From positions 1 to 26,096 of the forward strand of contig JAGKWZ010000052.1 in assembly GCA_021151605.1 (NCBI GenBank): DNA of 26,096 bases. The letters are read 5' to 3'. Shown piece by piece: positions 1-5,980 of the stretch. How positions within the stretch are numbered: the stretch's first letter is position 1; each line of letters begins with the position of its first letter. The DNA is from Verrucomicrobiaceae bacterium. GTDB lineage: Bacteria; Verrucomicrobiota; Verrucomicrobiia; Verrucomicrobiales; Verrucomicrobiaceae. Below the pieces are notes generated by a model, which saw only the letters and a list, made by a program, of their open reading frames with translations, was not told the origin of the DNA and did not search any database. A program made the position numbers and the translations under genes.

Positions 1-1
1 G

Positions 2-484
2 GCGGGGAGCGGGGAGCCAGCAGCCAAGTCCAAGCCTTTTGTGCGTCTGCCTGATCTGGTGATCGTGGATGGTGGCAAGGGCCAGCTCGGAATGGCTGTG
101 GCAGAGCTGCAAAAGCTGGGGCTCGGCGGCCTGCCGATCGTCGGCCTGGCCAAGCAGCATGAGGAAGTTTTTTTTCCTGGTGAGAGTGAGTCTGTGCGCA
201 TCCCGCATGATCGTGGGGCGCTGAAGCTGCTCCAGCGGATCCGAGATGAAGCCCACCGCTGGGCGAATGGCTACCATCAGCTCCTGCTCGGCAGACGCGT
301 GGAAGAAAGCCTGCTGGACGACTGCCCCGGGGTGAGTCAGAACCGCAAGGCCGCGCTGCTCAAAGCCTTTGGCTCAGTGGCCCGCCTGCGAAAGGCGGAC
401 GCGGGCGACATCGCTGCCAAGGTCCCTGGCATCAGCCACAACTTGGCGGAGACGATAGTGGAGTTCCTGCAATCCAGGTCGTGA
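2..484 (+). CDS. uvrC: Excinuclease ABC subunit C, C-terminal part (5' end outside window)
   Basis: This is the last ~160 residues of UvrC, the nuclease subunit that makes the dual incisions in nucleotide excision repair after UvrA/UvrB mark a DNA lesion. The reading frame is open from base 2, so the gene starts before the window; the GTG at 41 is internal. Visible hallmarks are the LVIVDGGKGQL motif of the RNase H-like endonuclease domain, the IRDEAHR motif with its acidic and histidine residues, and a C-terminal helix-hairpin-helix pair (DDCPGVSQNRKAALLKAFGS and KVPGISHNLAETI), which binds DNA. UvrC is usually about 600 residues, so roughly a quarter is present. An Ala/Gly/Ser/Lys-rich segment just before the endonuclease motif looks like a linker or insertion. 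The stop is TGA at 482-484. Identification is secure. Confidence 0.96.
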   Translation, partial: AGSGEPAAKSKPFVRLPDLVIVDGGKGQLGMAVAELQKLGLGGLPIVGLAKQHEEVFFPGESESVRIPHDRGALKLLQRIRDEAHRWANGYHQLLLGRRVEESLLDDCPGVSQNRKAALLKAFGSVARLRKADAGDIAAKVPGISHNLAETIVEFLQSRS

Positions 485-517
485 GCAGCAATGCGGGGAC
501 GGGCGGTTCTTTCAACC

Positions 518-745
518 CTAGCGGGACTCGATTTCACCTGCTGGAACGGCGGTGCTGTTTGCTGCTCGGGTGACTGCCATCTCATGCCCATAGCGGTCCG
601 ATGATAGTCCCAAAAACTCCTCTTCGGGGCGATTCTTTTGGAGGTCGTTCACGACCTTCATTCTGTCCCGGAGTGGCTCTACCCTTCCCCGCAACTTGGA
701 AGGGTAAGAGATCCTGCGGGCGTCGGGGCTATTCTGGGAGTTCAT
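518..745 (-). CDS. Possible small hypothetical gene (75 aa)
   Basis: An open frame of 75 codons with a mixed, charged composition (Arg, Glu and Asp rich, no obvious hydrophobic segment) and no family I recognise. Its ATG (743-745) overlaps the TGA (742-744) that closes the extended lipoprotein frame upstream, giving an ATGA junction like those between other genes of this strand. That is the main argument for it. Against it, the DNA contains a 9-bp-stem hairpin and a 16-bp palindrome, so the region may instead be a structured RNA or leftover intergenic DNA. The coding call is weak. Confidence 0.25.
   Translation of the reverse strand: MNSQNSPDARRISYPSKLRGRVEPLRDRMKVVNDLQKNRPEEEFLGLSSDRYGHEMAVTRAANSTAVPAGEIESR
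642..710. other. Palindrome and hairpin in the uvrC/lipoprotein intergenic stretch
   Basis: Two separate dyad structures lie close together. The first is a near-perfect palindrome AGGTCGT-TC-ACGACCT at 642-657. The second is a hairpin whose arms TACCCTTCC (680-688) and GGAAGGGTA (698-706) flank a 9-nt loop, extended by CTC/GAG (677-679 with 708-710) across one bulged A. Neither has a T-tract on either side, so neither is a classical intrinsic terminator. They may be part of a structured transcript, a protein-binding site, or the end signal for the convergent uvrC and lipoprotein transcripts. Apart from the weak 75-codon frame, nothing else is seen between 485 and 741. Confidence 0.45.
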
Positions 746-921
746 CGCCGGAAGGAGTGAGCGGAGCGCACGGGGGTGCGTATCCTGGAATAAGGAGTCG
801 GCACCGAAATGTGGGGAGCCACAGAGGCATGAGTGCGTGGAGCGGAGACATGGCTGCGGTTGTCGTGGTACTGATGATTTCCGCCGTAATAATACTGACC
901 ATTGTGGAAGTAACGGCTGGT
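742..921 (-). pseudogene. In-frame continuation of the lipoprotein gene after a premature TAA
   Basis: Directly after the TAA at 922-924 the same frame stays open for 59 more codons to a TGA at 742-744. The translated tail begins TSRYFHNGQYYYGGNHQYHD, the same Tyr/Gly/His/Asn-rich style as the annotated part (which contains SLPLGYVGNAYLYGGRYYSG), then becomes Ser/Pro/Arg-rich. This looks like the original C-terminal half of the protein, cut off by one nonsense codon where a Tyr codon (TAC or TAT) would fit the pattern. Alternatives are a sequencing error, programmed readthrough, or chance. Confidence 0.55.
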
Positions 922-1191
922 TTAGGGGCGGCCCTGATATTGGAAAGCCCCGGTCTGGTAGAGCCCGCCTGAATAATAGCGACCGCCATACAAGTAGGCA
1001 TTTCCGACATAGCCCAGAGGAAGGCTGCTATACTGACGATAGCCGACATTGGCCGAGCCGTAGCCCTGACCGTAGCCGTAGCCAGAACCGTAACTGTTGC
1101 CCGGCCCGTAGGAGAGATCTCCCGGAACCACACAAGAGGTGAGTGAGAGGGCGGTGAGAAGAGAAAGATAGATGATGGGTTTTGGATTCAT
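922..1191 (-). CDS. Gly/Tyr-rich lipoprotein, probably truncated by a nonsense codon
   Basis: An 89-residue frame opening with a lipoprotein signal peptide: MNPKP, a hydrophobic stretch, then the lipobox LTSC with Cys at residue 20. The mature part is rich in Gly, Tyr and Ser (repeated GYG/YGS units around residues 27-50, later YGGRYYSGG). Such low-complexity envelope lipoproteins are common but have no defined function, so none is assigned. The frame stops at TAA (922-924) but continues for 59 further codons of matching composition, so the gene is probably a truncated allele (see 742-921). It lies about 30 bp downstream of the DUF3309-like gene on the same strand. No clear ribosome-binding site precedes the ATG. 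Confidence 0.7.
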   Translation of the reverse strand: MNPKPIIYLSLLTALSLTSCVVPGDLSYGPGNSYGSGYGYGQGYGSANVGYRQYSSLPLGYVGNAYLYGGRYYSGGLYQTGAFQYQGRP

Positions 1192-1220
1192 TTGGATAGA
1201 TGGAACAAGTGAGAGGTGGA

Positions 1221-1364
1221 TTAAATGCGTCCCAGGAGAAGCAGGACGACGAGAATGATGACGATCAAAGTGGCTCCGCCACCGAGGTAGTGATTCCCGG
1301 AGCGGAAGCCATAGCCACCGCCGCCGAGGAGTAGAACAATAAGAAGGATGACCAGAAGATTCAT
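1221..1364 (-). CDS. Small two-helix membrane protein, DUF3309-like
   Basis: A 47-residue peptide made of two hydrophobic segments (NLLVILLIVLLLGGG, then TLIVIILVVLLLLGRI at the C terminus) joined by a short polar Gly/Tyr/Ser loop. The layout and the closing LLLLGRI match DUF3309-type small membrane proteins, often seen next to stress genes; no molecular function is established. I chose the ATG at 1362-1364. An alternative in-frame ATG at 1419-1421 would add 19 polar residues and would lie directly after a GGGGT/ACCCC hairpin. That start cannot be excluded, because the same hairpin directly precedes the likely start codon of the CheB/CheR gene. The gene follows the eRF1-like gene at a distance of 83 bp. 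Confidence 0.72.
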   Translation of the reverse strand: MNLLVILLIVLLLGGGGYGFRSGNHYLGGGATLIVIILVVLLLLGRI

Positions 1365-1417
1365 GTGAGTGCCAGGTTGTTGGTTGGGTGACAATAGGCG
1401 GGAACCATGCGCTTCAG

Positions 1418-1435
1418 CCATGGGGTGAGTACCCC
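1418..1435 (-). repeat. Hairpin-ATG element, copy A
   Basis: On the minus strand this reads GGGGT-ACTC-ACCCC followed directly by ATGG. It begins 12 nt after the stop of the eRF1-like gene and precedes the DUF3309-like gene. It is one of four copies in the window (others at 3008-3025, 3416-3433 and 8620-8636), all in the same orientation and at gene junctions. Confidence 0.7.
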
Positions 1436-1447
1436 GTTCAGCACCTG

Positions 1448-1876
1448 CTAGTTCGAAAGGATGATCGGGGCAGCCTTTTTGAAATGCTGGCGCACATGGT
1501 CGGAGATCTGCCGGTCTGTCATCTTGTCTGCGGTCTCGACTTCAATCACGCAGTGGCTGGGGAGGCTGGATCTGAGATGGGTGCACAGGTGCTTTCCCGC
1601 CTCTCCTGGACCAAAGATCAGCAAGCGCCGAGCTTCACCAATCATGGATTGGATCTCTTCATGATACTGCTTCATTTCCGCCGAGAACTTCCTCTGCCTG
1701 ACATCATCCGCCTGAACCAACTGCGGCTCAAAGGGGGCTGCTGAGCGGTGTCCCTCCGTGCGTCCAGGCTGTTTGTCAGCATGTGAATAAAGGGTCTCGA
1801 GGGTGGCACCTTCATCAGTGCCGAGCAGGATCACTGCCTTTCGTTGATCAATCCAAAGTCCGATGTTTGTTTTCAT
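1448..1876 (-). CDS. eRF1-like small conserved protein of stress clusters
   Basis: A 142-residue soluble protein. The N terminus (MKTNIGLWIDQRKAVIL) and the later RRLLIFGPGEAGKHL and ETADKMTDRQISDHVRQHF segments match a family usually annotated as an eRF1-domain-like or translational machinery protein. Its fold resembles the central domain of archaeal/eukaryotic release factor 1 and it often sits next to dps or DUF892 genes. The biochemical role is unknown; a ribosome- or RNA-associated stress function is only a guess from the fold. The ATG overlaps the TGA of the upstream DUF892 gene (ATGA at 1873-1876), indicating translational coupling. It ends just before hairpin element A. Confidence 0.8.
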   Translation of the reverse strand: MKTNIGLWIDQRKAVILLGTDEGATLETLYSHADKQPGRTEGHRSAAPFEPQLVQADDVRQRKFSAEMKQYHEEIQSMIGEARRLLIFGPGEAGKHLCTHLRSSLPSHCVIEVETADKMTDRQISDHVRQHFKKAAPIILSN

Positions 1877-2394
1877 GGTTGAGTGGTAGCTAGAACTTCC
1901 TTGATGGGCTCTTCACAGAGTGCCTCGTGATTGCTGCGCGTGCGCGCCAACTCCGTCAGTGCTCGATTCGTCGCTTTGTCCTGTTCGAGAATCTTTTGCA
2001 GTGTCTCAGACACATTCTGGTGACCGAGCACGGCAGCCCAGTCACGGAGACAACCGTAGGAGGCGATCTCGTAGTGCTCGATCTTCTGCAAGGAGGCAAT
2101 CAGTGCCGCATTGATGACGGGAAAGCCGCCGAAGGTGGAGGTGACCTCGTAGCTCTCATAAAGGAGGGCGATGGTTGCCTCACTGGTTTTGCGAGCGGCC
2201 CGCCCTCCGAGTTCCTCGAAGATGCCTTCGAGCTTTAAGAGATGATCTTTCTTTTCTTCATGGTGCTTCAGGATCGCCTCCTTCAAGGCAGCACAGGTCG
2301 CAGCCACGGCCATCTGGTCCAAAGCTCCGACGAGTCGACTTTCGGCGTCATAGATCACCGCGAGACGGTCATGAAAGAGTTTTTTGAGGGTCAT
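1873..2394 (-). CDS. Ferritin-like DUF892 protein, YciE/YciF family
   Basis: A 173-residue all-helical protein of the DUF892 (YciE/YciF) family, predicted ferritin-like four-helix bundles induced by osmotic, nutrient or oxidative stress. Features are the opening LKKLFHDRLAVIYDAESRLVGAL, a central LKLEGIFEELGG stretch, and the HYEIASYGCLRDWAAVLGH helix with its Glu/His pair; together with HHEEKKDHL these are candidate metal ligands. Length fits the family (about 165-175). It is 84 bp downstream of dps and overlaps the eRF1-like gene by 4 bp, so the three are probably co-transcribed in general stress. The metal content and reaction of the family are not firmly established. Confidence 0.9.
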   Translation of the reverse strand: MTLKKLFHDRLAVIYDAESRLVGALDQMAVAATCAALKEAILKHHEEKKDHLLKLEGIFEELGGRAARKTSEATIALLYESYEVTSTFGGFPVINAALIASLQKIEHYEIASYGCLRDWAAVLGHQNVSETLQKILEQDKATNRALTELARTRSNHEALCEEPIKEVLATTQP

Positions 2395-2478
2395 TGACTT
2401 GGTGGTTGAGGTCTAGTTTTCCGACAGATTGGCTTTCAGCGGCTGCTCCCTGGCGGCGCTGGCGGTGGTGTTTAAGGC

Positions 2479-2973
2479 TCAACATTCCGCCTGCTCATGC
2501 GCCTCGACGAACCACAGGTTTCCGTCTGCATGGCGTGAGATCTCCGTGAGGATGTCCACCGTGTCTGCATCTTCGAGCTGAGTGCAGAGGGCAGCGCCCT
2601 TGCGGATCATTTCGCCGAAGAAAGCGATCTCGTGCGCCAGTTCAGCGATGTGCTTGCTGGCGCTGGTAATGCCCAGTGGATATTCCGGCATGCAGGACCG
2701 CCCGGCAGCGACTCGGAGCGTGCCCTCCGCAGCACCACCAAGCTGGACGATGCGCTCCGCCAGGAGGTCCATGTAGTTGACTGTGTCAGTAAAGACTTTG
2801 TCGAACAAGCCATGCAGGGCGATGAAGTTTGGCCCCTTCACGTTCCAATGTGCCTGCTTGGCCTGCATCATGAGATCAATCGAGTCCGCCAGCCGCTCCT
2901 GCAGCAATGCGACGACTTCGATTCTGATTTTCTCTGGCAGGCTGTTCCGCGTGTGTGTGAGTTTTTGATTCAT
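2479..2973 (-). CDS. dps: DNA-protection ferritin Dps
   Basis: A 164-residue Dps-family mini-ferritin. Such proteins form dodecamers that oxidise Fe(II) with hydrogen peroxide and store the iron, protecting DNA in starvation and oxidative stress. All intersubunit ferroxidase ligands are visible with family spacing: His42 (AHWNVKG), His54, Asp58, Asp69 and Glu73 (YMDLLAER), followed by VQLGG. I chose the ATG at 2971-2973 (MNQKLTHTR); an upstream TTG at 3025-3027 would prepend 18 residues encoded by a hairpin element and is unlikely. The ATG overlaps the TGA of the 77-aa gene upstream (ATGA). The unusual C terminus NLWFVEAHEQAEC ends in Cys. Function is secure; the leader region is odd. Confidence 0.95.
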   Translation of the reverse strand: MNQKLTHTRNSLPEKIRIEVVALLQERLADSIDLMMQAKQAHWNVKGPNFIALHGLFDKVFTDTVNYMDLLAERIVQLGGAAEGTLRVAAGRSCMPEYPLGITSASKHIAELAHEIAFFGEMIRKGAALCTQLEDADTVDILTEISRHADGNLWFVEAHEQAEC

Positions 2974-3203
2974 GGCTCCAAAGATTGGCGATGGAATCTT
3001 TTTGGCGCCATGGGGTGAACACCCCAATTCGTTATCTGCTTTTCAAACCACGGCTGCAGAGACAGCCCTGGATGAGTGAGCAGGTAGGCGTTCATCTCCA
3101 GCCGCGTGGCCTGAGTCCAGTTCTGTCCTACCTGAGGATGGTGATCTTTTGCCTCCGTCTGAAGTGGCATCTCCGGGGGTGTTTGTTCGTGCCCAAACTT
3201 CAT
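2970..3203 (-). CDS. Hypothetical 77-aa protein coupled to dps
   Basis: A 77-residue polar protein with no family I recognise. The first half is Glu/Gln/His/Pro-rich (MKFGHEQTPPEMPLQTEAKD); the second contains WTQATRLEMNAYLLTHPGLS. Evidence for it being real is the exact ATGA overlap at both ends: its ATG overlaps the stop of the 60-aa gene (3200-3203) and its TGA overlaps the dps start (2970-2973). The last 20 or so codons run through hairpin element B (encoding WGVHPM), so the C terminus may be element-derived and the ancestral stop may have been earlier. It could also be a leader frame whose translation controls dps. Confidence 0.5.
   Translation of the reverse strand: MKFGHEQTPPEMPLQTEAKDHHPQVGQNWTQATRLEMNAYLLTHPGLSLQPWFEKQITNWGVHPMAPKRFHRQSLEP
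3008..3025 (-). repeat. Hairpin-ATG element, copy B
   Basis: On the minus strand this reads GGGGTG-TT-CACCCC followed by ATGGCG, the longest stem of the four copies (6 bp). It lies 35 nt upstream of the dps start. The ATG after it opens a 13-codon frame ending in a TGA that overlaps the dps ATG; this is the same frame as the end of the 77-aa gene. Confidence 0.7.
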
Positions 3204-3382
3204 GCGCCGAGGAAGTCAGAGTTCGCGGTGAGCATCCGTGCAGCATCGCCATGTACGACGAGGAGTCCTGCATGGATGGCGAGCCAGACAATGGCAGCGG
3301 CCTCTCGTCCATCGCGGGTGTTGTAAACACCGAGGATAGAGTCTTCCAAATTTAGTCTTCGCTTCCCTGGATTGGCTTTCAC
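3200..3382 (-). CDS. Hypothetical 60-aa protein
   Basis: A 60-residue frame starting at GTG (3380-3382). Its sequence has a protein-like pattern: a basic start, LEDSILGVYNTRDGREAAAI, then an amphipathic or hydrophobic helix (WLAIHAGLLVVHGDAARML). I do not recognise a family. It is the first gene of a run linked by ATGA overlaps (60-aa, 77-aa, dps) and begins 55 bp after the stop of the histidine kinase, with hairpin element C in the gap. A Shine-Dalgarno-like sequence is not evident. Overlapping frames in this stretch (for example 3043-3330) look like shadows, being Ser/Thr/Pro-rich without pattern. Confidence 0.5.
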   Translation of the reverse strand: MKANPGKRRLNLEDSILGVYNTRDGREAAAIVWLAIHAGLLVVHGDAARMLTANSDFLGA

Positions 3383-3415
3383 AGCAGGAAGGTAGGGAGT
3401 GGGCCACTGGCAACG

Positions 3416-3433
3416 CCATGGGGTTTGTACCCC
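3416..3433 (-). repeat. Hairpin-ATG element, copy C
   Basis: On the minus strand this reads GGGGT-ACAA-ACCCC followed by ATGGCG. It starts 4 nt after the stop codon of the histidine kinase and lies upstream of the 60-aa gene. The stem is the same as in copy A while the loop differs. Confidence 0.7.
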
Positions 3434-3437
3434 AACT

Positions 3438-5966
3438 TTATTTTCCCGGAACTCGGCGGCTCTTCCTGGAAGAGCCTGTCATGGCAGTGCTGTCTGACGG
3501 AATAGCCACCGTGACGGTGGTGCCGCCACCAGGCGCAGACTCCAAAACCAAGGTGCCGCCAATCATTTCGATGCGCTCCTTCATGCCCAGCAGTCCCAGC
3601 CGCTTTGTCTGCTTTGCTGCAGCGCCTGCTTTCACGACAAAGCCACATCCGTCATCCTTAATCTCCATGAGGATGCCACCACCTTCGAGTCGCTGAATAC
3701 TCACTTTGGCTCGCGTGGCCTTGGCATGACGGGCCACATTGGTGAGCGCCTCCTGAACGATCCGGAAAAGTGCGGTGCGCTGGCTTTCTTCCACCTGGTC
3801 GATGCCTGCAAAGACCTCCAAACTGGTGCGCACGCCTGTGTCTGTCATGAAGCTTTTCATGAAGGCCTCCAGGGCAGGAGTCAGCCCCAGGTTATCCAGC
3901 ACCACAGGGCGCAGCTCTGCGGCGAACCGGTGAACGATTTCCACGGACTCCTCCACTTGCCGCTGGGTCCGGAGGAGGTTTGCCTGGAGTTTCTTCGGGT
4001 CACAGACACTGCCTGCCGCCAGTGCGGCGAGACTGAAATTGATGCCCACCAACGTCTGCGCGATCACGTCATGCAAATCACGGCTGATGCGTTTCCTTTC
4101 CTCCTCCTGGGTGATGAGGATTTTGTGGGAGAGCAGTCGAAGCTGTTTGAGCAAGCGGCTCATTTCCTGTTCACTTTGCTTCAGTGAGATCTCCACCGTT
4201 CGACGGTGCACGATCTCCAGTTCGAGCTTCCGATTCGTGGCGGCCAACACTTCGAGTCGGCGCTTTGTTTCCTCAGCCTTCTTGCGCTCGGTGATGTCGT
4301 TGAAAAAGCATACCACTCCAAACTCGCCTGCTGGCAGGGTGACGCGTTGGATCTGCCATTCATAGACTTCCTTGACCCCGGTGTCGCGACGCCGCTCCGT
4401 GAACTCAGGACACTGGTAGGGCTCACCTGTCAGGAGTGTGTGGCGGAAGCGTGACTCCACCTGATCTGCCACTTTTTTCGGCCAGATGATGTGAATGATT
4501 TCGGCAAAGTCGCGCTGCAGCAATGGGTTGATCTTGCTGAATTGCGGTAGAGCGGAGGAGTTCAACTGCTGCAACTGGAAACGGGCATCTACCACATAGA
4601 CACCCATGGGGGCTTGATGGATGAGTGCGGAAAAGAGAGCCTCGCTGCGGTGTACGGTCTCCTCTATCAGCAGACGCTCGGTGATGTCATGCTGAACGCT
4701 GACGAAATGGCTAATCACACCATTGGAGTTCTGCACGGGGGAGATGCTCTGCTCGCAGACATAAAGGTGCCCAGCCTTGTGACGGTTCGTGATCTGACCA
4801 TTCCAGACACGGCCCGAGAGAATCGTCTGCCAGAGGTTTTGATAAAACCCCACTGGATGCTCCTCGGACTTCACGAGACTCGTTTTCTGTCCGATAACTT
4901 CTTCCGCCGAATAGCCGCTGATCGTAGAGAAGGCCGGGTTGATGTATTGGATTGTGCCTTCACGGTTCGCGATGAAGATGCCGTTCGCCACAGCTTCCAT
5001 GGCGGTGCTGGTCAGCCTCAGTTCCTGTTCAGCTCGCTTACGTTGCGTGATGTCACGGATGTTGCACTGGATGACGGCGTGTCCGTTTTCCTGATACAGA
5101 TTCGCCACCACTTCCACCTCCTGATGCCTGCCATCTTTACTTTCGAGAGGCAAATCTTCGTAGCGGATCTGATGCGCCCTTTTGAGTTTTTGGAACATCT
5201 CCTGACTGGCGTCTTCGTCTTTGAGCAGGCCGATCTCAAAAAGCTCTTTCCCGACCAACTGGGCATGTGGGTAGCCAAGCAGGGTGGTCATGAAAGGATT
5301 GGCGTCGGTGATCTTGCGCGTGACAGGATCGAGCAGGAGCACACCATCGTGCGCGGCTTCAAAAAGGCGGCGGTAGCGGATCTCTGAGACACGCACCTTC
5401 TCCTCTCCACGGGTGCGCTCGGTGATGTCCACCGCCACTGCGCTGCACTGCCGCCCATCGGGGGAGCGCTGGGCTCTGATCTTCACGATTCTCTGCGGCT
5501 GATTTTTGCCCAGGACTTCGAAGTCACCTTCCTGTTTGGAAGGGTCCGCAAAGACCTGCTTGAGGAAACTCTGGAAGGCGGGCCGAAGCTCCGCAGTCAC
5601 CAGCATGGCAAATGACTGGCCGACCAGCCTGGAACGCGCAATGCCAACCAGACTGGCCCCCGTGAGGTTCGCCAGTTGGATTTTGCTGTCGCTGTTAAGC
5701 GTGAAGTAACCGACTGGCGCGAAGTCGTAGAGATCGGTATATTGCTCGAGCAGCAACTCCATCCGGTCACGGGCTTCCTGCAATTCGGTATTCTGCATTT
5801 CCAGCTCGATCTGGTGCACCTGTAGCTCATGCAGCAGCCTATGGCTGTCCAAGCTGCCTGTCTTTTCAGGCTTTGTCGGGCGGCTCTTGGGCCCATTGCC
5901 CAATCGTGCCTCTGCCAGTCTGCGAAGTTCCGAAGCAGTGGGAACGATGATCGGTTTGGTGGGCAT
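3438..5966 (-). CDS. Multi-PAS sensor histidine kinase, NarL type (HisKA_3)
   Basis: An 842-residue kinase without transmembrane segments, so cytoplasmic. In order: a short N-terminal helix, then four PAS domains (about residues 65-185, 190-315, 318-440 and 445-565; NPAFSTISGYSAEEVIG marks the third), a coiled-coil linker, a HisKA_3 dimerisation domain with the phosphoacceptor in SRDLHDVIAQTL (His632), and an HATPase domain with the N box EALTNVARH (Asn743), DDGCGF and GLLGMKERI boxes. HisKA_3 kinases normally signal to LuxR/NarL-type response regulators, but none is present in the window. It starts 14 bp after the CheB/CheR fusion and is surely in the same operon. The ligand of its PAS domains cannot be read from sequence. 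Confidence 0.95.
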   Translation of the reverse strand: MPTKPIIVPTASELRRLAEARLGNGPKSRPTKPEKTGSLDSHRLLHELQVHQIELEMQNTELQEARDRMELLLEQYTDLYDFAPVGYFTLNSDSKIQLANLTGASLVGIARSRLVGQSFAMLVTAELRPAFQSFLKQVFADPSKQEGDFEVLGKNQPQRIVKIRAQRSPDGRQCSAVAVDITERTRGEEKVRVSEIRYRRLFEAAHDGVLLLDPVTRKITDANPFMTTLLGYPHAQLVGKELFEIGLLKDEDASQEMFQKLKRAHQIRYEDLPLESKDGRHQEVEVVANLYQENGHAVIQCNIRDITQRKRAEQELRLTSTAMEAVANGIFIANREGTIQYINPAFSTISGYSAEEVIGQKTSLVKSEEHPVGFYQNLWQTILSGRVWNGQITNRHKAGHLYVCEQSISPVQNSNGVISHFVSVQHDITERLLIEETVHRSEALFSALIHQAPMGVYVVDARFQLQQLNSSALPQFSKINPLLQRDFAEIIHIIWPKKVADQVESRFRHTLLTGEPYQCPEFTERRRDTGVKEVYEWQIQRVTLPAGEFGVVCFFNDITERKKAEETKRRLEVLAATNRKLELEIVHRRTVEISLKQSEQEMSRLLKQLRLLSHKILITQEEERKRISRDLHDVIAQTLVGINFSLAALAAGSVCDPKKLQANLLRTQRQVEESVEIVHRFAAELRPVVLDNLGLTPALEAFMKSFMTDTGVRTSLEVFAGIDQVEESQRTALFRIVQEALTNVARHAKATRAKVSIQRLEGGGILMEIKDDGCGFVVKAGAAAKQTKRLGLLGMKERIEMIGGTLVLESAPGGGTTVTVAIPSDSTAMTGSSRKSRRVPGK

Positions 5967-5980
5967 GTCGGTGTGCCTGA

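Noticed and set aside
601..1142. Plus-strand open frames opposite the lipoprotein gene
   Set aside because: They are complementary to Gly/Tyr-rich codons of the lipoprotein gene and lack any recognisable feature.
3216..3419. 67-codon frame beginning at the ATG right after hairpin C
   Set aside because: The translation is Arg/Cys/His-rich and patternless and overlaps the more protein-like 60-aa frame; retained only as part of the hairpin-ATG observation.
4614..5387. 257-codon plus-strand open frame
   Set aside because: It is antisense to the PAS region of the kinase gene and shows no protein-family pattern.
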